Assembly (NCBI RefSeq): GCF_019649055.1
Contig: NW_026570449.1
Coordinates: 54,985 to 118,984 of the forward strand
Origin: Paramacrobiotus metropolitanus
Taxonomy: Eukaryota > Tardigrada > Eutardigrada > Parachela > Macrobiotidae
Direction of reading: 5' to 3'
Length of the DNA stretch: 64,000 nucleotides
Shown: positions 11,187-23,402 of the stretch, one piece after another
How positions within the stretch are numbered: position 1 is the stretch's first letter
Layout of the letters: each line of letters begins with the position of its first letter
Notes under the pieces: model-generated
Database searches by the model: none
What the model was told of the DNA's origin: nothing
What the model saw: the letters and a program-made list of their open reading frames with translations, nothing else
Translations under genes and position numbers: made by a program

Positions 11187-14100
11187 ATGAAAAAAGCTAA
11201 AAAACTCTTGGCGCGCTTGATGAAAAACCAGAGGAATCTCCTGAAGGACACCAGACATGTAAGAGTACAGCTGCGCATTTTTTGTATCCCGTCAATGGAT
11301 CTGTCTGTTTAGCCTGTTGTCTTTGAATCATTACGTGCCAGCAATCCCTTTTCCTAGATTTTAAGCGTAATTCTGCGATTAGAAGTGTAGGTAACGTTTT
11401 TTCGTGGTTTCCAGGGATCATCGTACATTTTCGGGGAGCCCAGTGTCTACCATGCCTTGGTTGTCATATTCCTGGAATTCTTCGCATGGGGACTTCTTAC
11501 GACCCCCATGATTTCCGTGAGTACATTTATAAGTAAATTAATGGCTAAAAACTTACTAGACAACTTAAAAAGCTTGATTAACATTGTTATGGTTGAAAGG
11601 CATACGAACTTGAGTGACTTGCAGTCACTTGCTGTGGTAGTTGAATCACTGTGCAACTTTAATTTGTAAAATAATACACTTAATTTCCGATATGATGTTA
11701 ATGACAGCAAATATGCATCTGCGGTAAAGATACTGGGCATTGGCGCTGATTAAGAATTACTATGATAAAGTTCTTTTAATGAAGTTTTATATTTCAGGTA
11801 CTTAATAAAACTTTTCCAGAGGATACGTTTTTAATGAATGGAATTATTGTTGGTATCAAGGTGAGCTCAAAGCACTGGAACATTATTCGTGATCTGAATA
11901 AAGTTGAATTTTGTTTTACTTTCGTTTGTAGGGTTTGTTGTCTTTTTTGAGTGCTCCTTTAATCGGCGCTCTTTCGGATTCGTGGGGCAGAAAAACCTTT
12001 TTGCTAATCACCGTCTTCTTTACTTGCCTTCCCATACCGTTTATGATTGTTAGTCCTGGGTAAGTGGTCCGGGAACTTGAGTTCCACAAAACGATGGCTA
12101 GCTAAATCTGGGAATCATTTGCCCGATTTATGTTTAACTGGCAAAAATCTTGATGTCTTCCCGATATTCGTTTCGGTTGGCATGACCATAAAGTGTTCAT
12201 AAATGGTAAATGCACAGTGCGAATTCTATTTACTGTTTTCAGTTACCGTAGCTTTTTGAGAAGTGAGCATGTCGAACATGATATCGGTTAGTTAAATTCT
12301 ATGTAATTAAGTTATGGAGATTTGTTAGTTTTCTTTTCTGAGTATATTAATTTCAGTTTTAATTTGATGTTTCTGTTGCAGATGGTACTTTGGACTGATC
12401 TCAATCAGCGGAGTGTTCGCTGTCACGTTTTCTGTAGTTTTCGCTTACGTTGCGGATATCACTGACGAAAGTGAAAGAAGTCAAGCGTACGGTCTGGTGC
12501 GTTTTTTTGCCTGTACTTGTTTATTATGAGGGACAAACCGGATCACAACTTGAAAGTGGATTTCCTTTCTTACAGGTTTCGGCTACATTTGCAGCCAGTC
12601 TTGTGACCAGTCCCGCACTGGGTGCTTTTCTCAGTGATATTTACGGCGAGGAAGTGGTGGTGGCATTGGCCACAGCCATTGCACTACTGGATGTGCTTTT
12701 TATTTTATCGTTCGTCCCCGAATCGCTTCCAGAGAAAGCCAGATTTGCTAATTCATCGAACTTTTCGTGGGAGAGTGCCGATCCGTGTTCAGTATGTGCT
12801 CAAATAAAAAACTGAATTACAGTACAGCTGCTGTATTGCTGCTACTATTAAAATTAAAATAACTTACAGCCTGTAATTAAGCTTTTAAGTTTGTTATTTT
12901 TGTGGATTTTTGTAGTGGTTTGTGTGAAATTTTGTTGTTACGAGGTTCTGAATGTGGATTTGCATGCTCTTAATAATTAGCTCAGCATTCGTGGTCCTTT
13001 TTTCGAACATAAAGGTGTCCCGGGCGTTATTTTAGTGTTTCTTGAATGGCTGAGTTCATAAATATCCTCTTTTTTCAGAATCTGAAGAAACTTGGGCACG
13101 ACCGAGTGATCCTTATTGTGAGCCTAACGACTTTCTTGTCGTATTTGCCTGAAGCTGGTCAAGTTTCGTGTATATTTGTGTACTTGCGGTTGGTAAGTCT
13201 TGCCGTCGGATATCTTTACGATACGATGGTTGCTGGACTGAAATGTTGTCAGGTTGTGGGATTTTCCATGGAAATGGTTGCCGCCTTCATCGCTTTTGTG
13301 GGAATATTGTCCGTAGTCGCTCAAGTAAGTAAAACTTTTTCTCGCAACTCACTGACATGACGAATCTATAATTTTGTTTTTGGTTTTCAGACTGTGTTAT
13401 TAACTCATTTGATGAAAACTTTGGGTAGTAAAAGCACTATTGCAGTCGGCCTAATTTTTGAAGCGCTGCAGCTTGCTTGGTACGGCTTCGCACAGCAGAC
13501 ATGGTAAGAGATTGCTTCTTGTTGATAAAATTTTCTACTAGTGATAAATGTTTGTTGTGAATTGTAGGATGATGTGGGGGGCTGGATCCCTTGCCGCTGT
13601 TTGCAGTATTACTTATCCAGCCATCAGTGCATATGTATCGAATTATACGGAAACTGATAAGCAAGGTATTGCTGATAGCTCTTAATGTGGTCTTCCTGTC
13701 CCTTTTTTTGTGTAAACACTGTTACGACACACCCGTAGCATGTGTGATTATGGTGAATTTAATTTATTGGGAGTTGCGGTCAATAGGTTTGCTTCTTGCA
13801 GGTTTGGTTCAGGGTGTTATAACTGGGATCCGGGGTTTGTGTAATGGTCTCGGTCCGGCTGTTTATGGGTTGATATTCTCGCTCTTTCATATGGATATGA
13901 ACGAAAAGAAATTCGGTGAAAGTAATCCGGCCAGTCTGCACAAAATGAAAATTGGCAATGCCACTGCCACACCGTCAGTGTCCAGCAAACAAGTACGGCC
14001 ACTAAAACATGCACGATAAAATAGAATATGCGTAATTACTTACGTTGGCTTAAGGAATATTGAACTCTGTAGTTACAGTTTTGCTGACTCTTTAAAAAAA

Positions 14101-14413
14101 ATATGGTTTTGCATTAAGTTTTTTCATGTTACAATAGCAAAACATTCCGGAAGTCCGCCAGTAAAAGTTTCTCTGTTTGCAGAGTATAATACCGGGTCCC
14201 CCTTTTGTTTTCGGCGCTTTTCTTGTGATATGCGCTTTGCTTATGTCTGCGTGGATTCCGGAACTGGTATTTCCTGACAAACCAAAACGGCCAAAAACGG
14301 TAACACCCACCATGAGTTTCGTGGCCGATGACGAAGACGAAGAGGACGTCGAGGTTTACAGGAAAGAGAATATATCCAGGTTCGAAGGCAGCACGCTGAT
14401 CAATTTTGATTAA
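11187..14413 (+). CDS. MFSD14: MFSD14/HIAT1-like major facilitator transporter, left copy
   Basis: Twelve exons join in phase: 11187-11258, 11415-11516, 11798-11860, 11932-12059, 12382-12496, 12576-12791, 13079-13192, 13253-13324, 13391-13503, 13568-13665, 13802-13992 and 14183-14413, about 504 residues. MFSD14 (hippocampus-abundant transcript) proteins are 12-helix MFS members of uncertain substrate, found on Golgi/ER/endosomal membranes. Diagnostic stretches are near-identical to the family: VYHALVVIFLEFFAWGLLTT, FLMNGIIVGIKGLLSFLSAP, the MFS loop ALSDSWGRK, VFAVTFSVVFAYVADIT, TFAASLVTSPALGAFL, FLSYLPEAGQ and GVITGIRGLCNGLGPAVYG. The C-terminal cytoplasmic tail is acidic (DDEDEEDVE). Exon 1 is the least certain part: the Lys-rich MKKAKKLLARLMKN start was chosen because it joins phase 0 to exon 2, but the frame is open further upstream. 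Confidence 0.92.
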
Positions 14414-15503
14414 TGTTGATTTAGATATGCTCTATGCTTTGCATACTGTGCCACTGTGTTGAGTTCCTGGGCTTATTTTTCTAGCGTCTTAATTTGTAAT
14501 TTAGGACAGCAGACTCGAATATTAATGAATACGTTTTACTTGTCCGTTGATCATTGCCGTCTCTGTTGGCTTGGCAGTTTCGCAAGTGCAGTGAGCGGTC
14601 GAAGGAATAAAGTAGTGCTCAAGCAATTAAAATTTTAAAAAATTGTGTGAATCAGTGTTCTGTAAGGTGTGGCTAATAAGTGTTAACATGGTCTTGTGAT
14701 AATTTGGGTAATAATGAATATTTTTATAAATTATACTTATTTGTATTTTACGAAGCTGACTTTACGCGTAAATAATAATATGCGGTTAAATTGTTTTTAT
14801 ACAACTACCTGTAATAAATCTTGTTTTTTTATGATAATATTCTGTTTATTTTAATATTAAATTTTTGGTTCACGTACCATATTATTGCGTCGCAGACTAG
14901 AGTACAGTACAGACATGTTTCTAGGGTGGCGCACATGCGTATGGTACTAAATTAATATTCACCTCATGTGACCAGCGAAATTTTCCTCCCAGGTTCGCTG
15001 ACATTGAATTCTGTTGTTGTTGGTTTCGGTTTCGGTTACCAGTTTTTCCTAAGGCGTTTACTACAAAAGTACGCTTACACTAATTGACTGATAAGCGAAT
15101 GCGATGATGCACCGCATCTTTACCAAAAACATCAATAACCTCGTTCGTGTCCACGAGGCAGCGCGTGGCTCTTCTGGTTGTGATCACAATGCTGCATGGT
15201 TGTACCGTATTTAGCGTGACGGAACCAAAAAACAAAACAACGCAATTATGATTTTTACATGATCTGCATCCATAGCTTAGTAGACAGTCACATGGAAGGT
15301 TACCAAGTTCCGATCGTAACGAAACCGAGCTAGCTAATTATACACTTGTTTAGTAAAGCATTAAAGTGAACAATTTTATGTGGCAAGTGACTTTAGACAA
15401 AGTAATGGATTGGTCATTCGTTCAACAAAGCACAATGATATCGTACGAGTATTAAATCTGTTGGAAAGAATCGTTGTATTAAGTTTTTTAGTTGCTTATT
15501 TTC
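14414..15503. other. Intergenic region, left
   Basis: About 1.1 kb of AT-rich DNA between two genes on the same strand. It holds the transporter 3' end and presumably the promoter of the next gene; nothing else recognised. Confidence 0.55.
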
Positions 15504-18081
15504 ATGAGCCGCGGCTGGATTTTGATGAATAGAATGAACAGATTATCCTGTGGCGATCTCGCATTGTGGAATACTGTTTTACTTGCCTCAATTATTACAT
15601 GTGTCCACCGCACTCACGCAATCGGTGTCCGTGTTACTAGCCGCACCAACAAAGATGGTCAGCACCACTTAAATGTGGCGGATGTAAGTTTTGCGGATTT
15701 TGAAGATTGTTTGAGTCCGGCCAAAGTCTCCTTTAGCAACGTATTTCCGAATCTGGAAAATGAAATGATAGAAATGGAACTGCATGCTACACATGTGGAT
15801 GATAATCTGACTTACTGGACGAAAACCACGCTGGATACGGTAAATTCCCGTGGGTTGGTTGAAATGGATTTTCAAGGGAATCGCGATTCATTTGTATTCG
15901 ATCTTATCAAAAAGAAGGCCTTTCGTATGTTTGGTAAGTGGTGAAATCGTGTACAATTAAGGTGTCAATCAGTAATTGTTTACTTGTTTGTACCTGCGTC
16001 GCGATATTTTCTTTTTTTTATCTCACTCTCTATAATTTCTGAATTAATTGCACCAATAATATTATTGTAAGTATTTATTGTGCTAATATTTATTATGCTT
16101 ACAAGTTAATTCGGATCTGGCAGATACGTACCTCGCTTTCTACGGTATTTGGACACTATGACAATTGTAGTAATGTGCATGTAGTGCATATGAAAAGTAC
16201 TTATCGTATTTGTTTATAGGTACTACCCTACTCGTAGTAATTATATCCAGTAGTATTTACGATAGAGTACGGTTACGTACTTCCTTCCTCCGAAGTGCGC
16301 CCCTCTTGCAAGAAAAAAACGGTTTCTGTATTGCTTAATATGGTTTAATGTGCGTAAAGATTCGCTTCGAATTAAAAAATTTTGTAGAAAATGCGCGTTC
16401 TCTTGTATGACGGTTACCCGGAAATGCGTCGGTAATATTTTAAAGAACAGAACTATCTTAATTTTTGTAAATTTTTGTTTAATTTTTGTAAATTTATGTT
16501 TTTCTAAATTTATTTTTGTTTAGCTTGCCATGGAAATTGTTTTTAATAATGATTTGCTGTTTCGTAATACTGTATAGATATTATTTAATCGCTCAGTGCC
16601 AGAACGGATAACGGCAATTTTCGTTTCTTGCGCTTCTAGGTTTTTCAGGCAATCGAATGTGTAGGGAAGAGCCGATGGAAAGCACTTCCTGCAATCCGCT
16701 GTCCTATTTCATTCTACAAACAGCCAACAAGACATTGACGGATTGCAGTTTTCGTGCAAGCACACCCGCTGCCGATACCCTCTCCAATCTGGAAAGGATA
16801 CGGTGGGGCTTGGCATCAAGAAAATGGAAACAGTGTCTACGTTTCCAACAAAACCAAATGCATTTTTTCTATCTGGTGAAATACATTTTTCGTCCTGCAT
16901 CCTTCAGCTATTCCAATAGTAAGTTGACTGCCTTTAATTAATACGTTTGTGTATACAAAACACAATTATTGCGTTATGCTGCACTGGAGTACATATCATT
17001 ATTACTCTATGTTTTGTGCGAAATAAAAGCGTGACGTTTATCTTTCTTAGTGATATAATACAAATATTAATAATAATTTGTATATGCTTGGTCATATTCA
17101 CAGGGATTTTTTTGGGATTTTTAGGAAAATACACACCGGTACGAATAGAAACCACGATGCTACATCCAAATAATGGTAAATTATGTGAAAGATTACTGTG
17201 TTGAATATCTGTAGTTATATACTAAGTCTGTATAACCACAATAATAGCGATTCAGCGTATACGATTTAAGTACCTTCTATTGCTCAAATTCGGATGTACC
17301 ATTGCATTTTAGGAAAATCCGGAACAAGAAATTTGGTGGTCTTTGATTTCGTTTCTTTTTCATCTCATGCGAAGGATCGGATTTCTGATTCAGTGAGTTG
17401 TAGCACATAGTTAGACTTATCCGCTTATGTAAGTTTAGTTCATCGATTTGCACAGTTAGCGTAGTGGCTGTTAAATGTGGATATAAGGAAAATACTGTAT
17501 GTCGGAGTTAGTACCGCCATAGCCCAGTAATACTACTACGTAGTACCGCCCTTTAATTATGAAAATAGCTTTTCTATTAGCAGGGTGAAGATTGCTTTAT
17601 TAATCTTATCCTAAACTGCGAAAGCACAATACTTATTCGAAATTATTCCTCGCGCTCGGATTGATTTAAGCTGCGAAGTCGTTTACTTTTGTATTTTCGG
17701 TTAACTCAATTTTAAAAAAACCAGTTTTCCCGTTAATTAAGACCGGAGAACAACGTTAACTATCTTAGAGTAGTGTATAAGAACTGGCTGAAGGACTGAT
17801 TACTTATTTCAAAACTGATTCGTCTGTAATCGTTAGGAAATATGTACAATACAATATGTACCTTGTGTTAGTATGTTTGTTTTAGTGCTAGTAGTGACAT
17901 TCCTAATTTTTATATGTATATTATCCACTAAGTAGACAATGAAGTGCGGATGTTTGAAATTTTTTATTTTCAGACCATTCCAGCCACAATGAATTGTTCT
18001 AGCGGAAGCAGTTTCAAATCTGTTTCTTCGACATCGATATCGACAACGACCAAGAGGCGAACAACGTATAGAAAAGGTTAG
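15504..18081 (+). CDS. Unrecognised secreted or membrane-anchored protein, left copy
   Basis: Five exons, 15504-15933, 16640-16918, 17104-17175, 17313-17392 and 17974-18081, join in phase into about 322 residues. I do not recognise the family. The N-terminus has a signal-like hydrophobic stretch (LALWNTVLLASIITC), then an acidic region with a sequon (DDNLTYW), then a Cys-containing segment (RMCREEPMESTSCNPLSYF, later TDCSF), then FLGFLGKYTPVRIETT and a Ser/Thr-rich, basic tail (TTTKRRTTYRKG). The paired cysteines suggest an extracellular domain. Exon 2 differs from the right copy by one missing base near 16790 and one extra T near 16866, so about 25 residues are read in another frame here; the right-arm reading of that stretch looks more natural (VGLGIKKMETVSTFPTKPNA). 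The start ATG follows an in-frame non-ATG stretch. Confidence 0.6.
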
Positions 18082-21000
18082 CGATCCGGACGATTGGCAA
18101 GGTGGAATCGTTAAGTTGAACCCACACCGTCGAATAAGCCCACAATCAACTGTGGTTCTGGCTGTAGTCGATGTACAGTAATTACAACTGCCATGTTCAA
18201 CATTTGCAGTACAAAGTAGTTATGTGTCAGCAGTCAGCCTGTACAGGTTTTTGATTTCCTTTACGATATATTTGTATATTACTGTAAACTTAATGTGCAC
18301 ATTGCACGTGGTTTTGTTTATTTTAATTTATTGCATGCGCACAGTCCCTTATCAATTGCAAATTGGCTTTTGCGGGATTTTCTGGATAACTACTGTTGAT
18401 CTAAATACGTTTTATGAATTTCTGTAAACAGAATGACACTTTAAAATCTTTTGGTTTATACACTCGTACGTAATTTGTAATAAGCCATAATGTAATATGT
18501 CATAATTATGTACGTACTATATAAATATAGATCTAAGAAAAGTATGGAGTATTTCCAGTCCCGTACTTCATTTAAATATAGATATCGCTTATTCTGGAAT
18601 GCTCGCTCAACAACTTTGGGATTTGCAAGACAGATAAAATTCAGCTTCATGGGCAATGCGGAGTGCAAGCTTCGAACGTGGGAATCATCCTGAAACCATT
18701 GTTCAGTCATGCTCTTTGATTACTGCAAGAGATACAAACGGATCCCTTTCTATAGTACGAGTACAAGTACTGTAATTTAACGCAGGTGACACAACCTACG
18801 CAGCAGAATGTTATTCTGGCTTCTTGAGCTAACATTATTGTTCAGTCAGCCGACCAAAACGTGAGCACGGGAGCAGCGGCTCGGTTAGCGCTAGCTCTCA
18901 AGGTCACGTCCTTAATATGAACCGGAAGGCAGGATTATTTTAAGGCGTGTGATAAGCGCATCCATATACGCTGTGGACATGATGAACCGTAAGTGTTTAA
19001 ACACTACGAATGTATACAATACGCATGTACGATCGGGCGCGATGTTTCCTGAAGCACACCAGCGTTAACGCTTTGATAGGCCTGCCACATTGGCTTAGTT
19101 AACGTGAGCAACAATTCCTTGAATCCTTCGGTATGATTTTTTTCGGAATTACACTTTAACACCAGTGCGTACAGTGCACGGGTGAGCGGAAGCGGGTGGG
19201 GTGTGCATTTTTCTGGACCAATCGCCATTCGGAACCGCATTCCACCCGCTCGAGTGTCCAATCAGCGTGCTAATGATATCAGTCGCACTGGAATGGAATG
19301 AATCAGCGGAACACAAAATGTGAGAAGGTTGCCAATTCCAACAGGAGTCAAAAGACAACATTGGGTACTTGCAATGCAACCCATAGCGTAAAAATATCGC
19401 ACACTGACTTCGAAATCACGCTTGCTCGGCAATCGTATATCTTACAGTAATTCGCTTGTTAAGATTTCGTGTAATGAACCGAAGTTTGTTTGGGAAATTG
19501 ATACAATAATTAATACAATATCTTCAGTTCACAATTTTTACGAGTGGTTGTCCATGAATGCGCGTGGGAATTGTCAGAGATTACGTTATCAATAATGGAC
19601 TGAATTGGCTTATTATTTTGTATGATCCCGGCGTGAATCTGCATAGGATGTAGTTATGCATTGTGCAACTTTCTGTCATGACGATTGATGAAAAGCGGTA
19701 GTTTTACGTGTGGCTTTTTATTATGCAACTGGACTTGCGAATTGTACAGCCCAATTAATATATTTTAATGTAATCCCTTGAACATCTGACAATGAGACGA
19801 ACTGGTAAGTTAAGGCTGCAGAAGTAAACATGCGATGTACGGATGACTCGCGTGCAATCGGCATATAGATATGAATTAACGATAAGTAGAAAGTATAAGC
19901 GGCATGTTTGATATACTGCCTATGAATTGTAACATTAACCTGTACTTGAAGTAATTAAATTATTTACAATTAACATGTACGAATGCGTAATCTTCGAATT
20001 CTTTGCTTTCCTTTTCAGGCGATCAGTGGTAGTATAATAATAATGGTGTAACACCATCGCATTAAAGAGCGAATATAAGAATTTGCGGTCGATTGGAAGA
20101 GAGCCTCTGTAATATAAAACTTTTTCGGAATTAATTATGCAATCGTGTCTTCGTACGTATGAATAGAATTGAATGTTACTGACTAATACATCACGCGTAT
20201 TAATGGTTTGCTCCATGAGTCTGTAGTATTATTTAACGTTAATTTGGGAAAACACGGAGAAGATAATTTGTATTCACAGGTTATTATGGAACACATGTTA
20301 CACCGTTAATGTATAGAAATGCACAGAAAATGTATAGGTATTTGCTTCGCTCAGAGACATGGATATTTTACAATTTGAACTATCTTTAAGGTTTTCCCAG
20401 GTTGGAAGCAATTACAAATTTTTCCGCATAATTATCATGATGCTAGTCTATTGCGAGATAAAGACTAGCCGCGTAAATTAGATTGTACCGTTACAGCAAG
20501 CTGGCAACGGCCATATTGCACAATGTGTAGTGCCAAATAGATTGTCCCTGTTTGGCCGATGTCTATTGCACAATGACGCTTTCTGTCCGAACATGCAAGG
20601 ATAACCGATAACGTTAGCGGTGCAATATGCACGAATGCGTTCATGATATGAACGTATCGATGTACATTCATTCATTGAATTTCGATTTCATTCATATCAT
20701 TGTTGACGCTTTTGGTTCATATTAGTGATAATACAAATGTTTCTGTAACCTCAAATTTTGCGGATTTGCGCATATATTTCTGAGTCAGAGTTTTTTAAGA
20801 ACAGATTATAGTTAAAGAAGTTTAAAGAGATTTAGCTAACGATTAGAATATATAGGTATTTTACTTAAAAATCGCAGGCACGTCTTTGCGATGTGCTGAA
20901 TTACTCTTATAGACTTAAAGTGGATTTAAACGGTTTCAAACGGCAAATTACTGGACTGATTTTACGATAAATTGCGGTAGCAGTACGGGCATCTACAAAG

Positions 21001-21571
21001 TTTAAAGTATAAACAGAGCGGTCTTTCAAATACGGTTTGCAGTCTGTGATTAGTTTTGTAGAGTTAACTGCTGGATACTGTTGCCGCTAATGTCTGTTTA
21101 ATTATATTGTCTAATATTCTGCAAACGATAGAAGTTGTATTAGTGGTGTTAGCCACCCATATGGGCGGCTAAAACTTTATATCTGTAATTTATTATAGTT
21201 ACAATAGGTTAAAGAAAATCTTTTTCTATACCGGTAAGTACTTTTTCTTACTCGTTTTCAAAACTTAAAGCACGCGTAGTATCTGTACTTGTTAAACCCA
21301 TAAATTATAAAATAATACATTGTTTGATTTTTCGGAATAAAATACGGTTTGCAACGTGCAGATGGCGCTCACATCGATCGCATGCAACTTTGCCGGAAGC
21401 ATGCGAGGTTAAGCAGTGCATGACTGCATGTTCGATTTTGCGAGTAAAAAACCAAAACAGTTCCACGATTTCGACAGCGTCACAGCTGTGATAAACTGAC
21501 ATACGTATAAAGTATTAAAGCATTGCTGCCGTATTTTACTGTTTTTTTTATGTGGTTCGACATTGCGTAGT
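18082..21571. other. Gene-poor inner part of left arm
   Basis: About 3.5 kb with no gene I can support. Short open frames exist (for example an 85-residue one at 19004-19261, minus) but have no recognisable motif and differ at their ends between arms. The block around 18840-19350 is less AT-rich than its surroundings and could be regulatory. Confidence 0.5.
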
Positions 21572-21960
21572 ACATTCGGTTACAAACAGATATGAATGTT
21601 TTTACGTAGAATAAACGGCACGAAAAAAATTAATTAGACTGTGTTGAAGAGAAAAATTAACAAGACACACCGAAATTATTATCACACTGAAACCTTGTTT
21701 CACCGGGCCTTACATACCATTTGGTTTATGTTTCCGGCCCACATTTTTGGAAATAATTGGGCTTTATTGTAGGTACTTACGATTTTTTGGATATTGTTGA
21801 TAGTTTTCGTCATTACTTTTTAATTTTTTTTAAAAAAAGACCAGGATCTCTTTTTTGCGAACGAAACAGTTTGCGACAGTCGTCATTAATTTGTCTTGGT
21901 CTAAAAAATAATCTTGCCACAGGTCTACACGAGCCTTAAGGTTGTCTAATTTTAATTTAC

Positions 21961-21968
21961 GTAACCAG
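21961..21968 (+). repeat. 8-bp target site duplication, left
   Basis: GTAACCAG directly abuts the 5' terminal inverted repeat of the transposon at 21969-22656 and recurs immediately after its 3' end (22657-22664). Confidence 0.85.
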
Positions 21969-22656
21969 TAGTGTGGTTTTGTATACGAATAATGCTACGA
22001 ATTTGGAATAATGCTAAGCATTATACGATTGGATGCAATTTGTATATTCTTAGCATTATTCCAGATCTGACAGTTTGTATAACTGCTAAGCATTATACAA
22101 ATTGCCAGAATTTGAATATTGCTAAGCATTATACAAATTAGCAATTTCGGAATAATGCTAAAAGACATACAAAATTTTTTTAACTTGAAAATTTTTTCGT
22201 GTAATTAAATTGAGGTTAAGGTACTATTTAAGAAACTGTACGTAAAGACCAGTGTCGACTCTTTAATGGGTTTTCGTGTCCTTCAAAACTTTTTACATGT
22301 CAAAACGCTGGAAAATGTTTCGCAATACCTACAGGAAGAAAGCCGATGAAATTTCGACGCTAACCGCTAGTACGAGTAGTACTGTTCATTTGTAAGTTTT
22401 TAGACTAAATTTAAGCCCGTAAAAAATTTTTGGAATTCGCAGTTCTGTACGCCTTTTAGCATTATTCCGAATTCGCTAATTCGTATAATGCTTAGCATTA
22501 TTCTTAACCCACGGCATTTGTATAATGCTTAGCAATATTCTAAATTTACGAATTAGTATAATGCTGAGCATTATACTAATTAAGTGGGTTACGAATAATG
22601 CTAAGCAATATACAAATATAAATACGAATCAGTTCTGCTTAGCAAAAGCCACACTA
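21969..22656. mobile_element. Non-autonomous hAT-like transposon (MITE)
   Basis: A 688-base element bounded by terminal inverted repeats, TAGTGTGGTTTTG at the left and CAAAAGCCACACTA at the right (one-base indel), and flanked by a perfect 8-bp duplication GTAACCAG. An 8-bp target duplication and termini of the form YARNG are hallmarks of the hAT superfamily. There is no transposase frame. Both sub-terminal zones (about 21985-22165 and 22455-22620) are packed with a self-complementary motif around ATAATGCTAAGCATTAT; the zones are inverted relative to each other, with a 19-base perfect match TTCGGAATAATGCTAAAAG versus its complement. Such repeated sub-terminal motifs are typical transposase binding sites. 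The class assignment is inference from ends and duplication length. Confidence 0.82.
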
Positions 22657-22664
22657 GTAACCAG
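22657..22664 (+). repeat. 8-bp target site duplication, right
   Basis: Second copy of GTAACCAG, directly after the CCACACTA terminus. Confidence 0.85.
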
Positions 22665-23402
22665 AAGTCTGGATTGCATACTTCGTACCCCAATTCGGAT
22701 TATGCATGATATCGGATACGTGTGACGCAATACATAAGCTTTTTTGGTTTTTATACACATTAAATTTTATTTTACTGTAATTCTGGATAGGATGTGCCTG
22801 CGGAATCAGATTGTTATGGATGAATGATGGTTAACTGCAAGACGTACAATAATGCAAACGACCCCTTGTGTAGATTGACGATTTCAGCACAGGTGCATGT
22901 ATTATTTTTTGGTGCCGACTCATATTTTTTGTTGTGTTGTAGGCTGTAGCAGAAGGAATGTAGTCAATCTGAACTTGTCTAAGAGTCAGATTTTTCTAAT
23001 GACGTGATGATTTATTTCCTTTTTGATGGCAGAGATTGTTATAACGAATAACGATATGTACCTGGCCAACATGCGTATCTACCGTAGCCGATGACGTAAA
23101 ACGACATCATATCGAATGTTTTCATACTGCACTAGTTGCTTTACATTATTCACGCTTCTAATCGTGATTTACAGTTTGCATAGCGATAAGCGTAATGGTC
23201 CATTAAATTCGAACTTATACTGCATGCACATTGCACACATCTGCAAAATTTTTGTTGCAGCAGTCTTGGAAGTTTAAAGCTCCGCTTCTTCAGCCTGATT
23301 TCATTTACAGTAACTCCAAAGTTTTGATGTTCTCTTTTCCTCTTGGTTACTATTTTACGGAAGTCCTAATTTGCAATCAGTAGCCCGCATCTAGCGAAAA
23401 CC
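22665..23402. other. Intergenic spacer DNA upstream of the phosphotransferase-like gene
   Basis: About 740 bases of AT-rich DNA, probably containing the promoter of the following gene. No other feature recognised. Confidence 0.5.

Larger units (their letters stand above)
1..21571 (+). repeat. Left arm of giant inverted duplication
   Basis: This block is matched base for base, with small indels and substitutions, by the reverse complement of the segment ending at 62494. Base 1 pairs with 62494 and base 21571 pairs with 41076. Paired coordinates sum to about 62495 at the outer end and 62647 at the inner end, so the left arm is about 150 bases longer through many small indels. The inner edge is sharp: both copies share the sequence ending GCGTAGT and then diverge completely. 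The outer edge is not reached, because the window starts inside the arm. It contains five genes, all mirrored in the other arm. Confidence 0.97.

Noticed and set aside
13124-13324. Minus-strand frame opposite MFSD14
   Set aside because: Shadow of real exons on the other strand; no codon-level support.
19004-19379. Overlapping minus-strand frames in the inner left arm, also present in the right arm (43256-43637)
   Set aside because: Conservation is explained by the arm duplication itself; ends differ by indels between arms and there is no recognised domain or splice context.
20465-21502. Several 65-68 codon minus-strand frames near the inner edge of the left arm
   Set aside because: They overlap each other in different frames, have no motifs and shift frame between arms.
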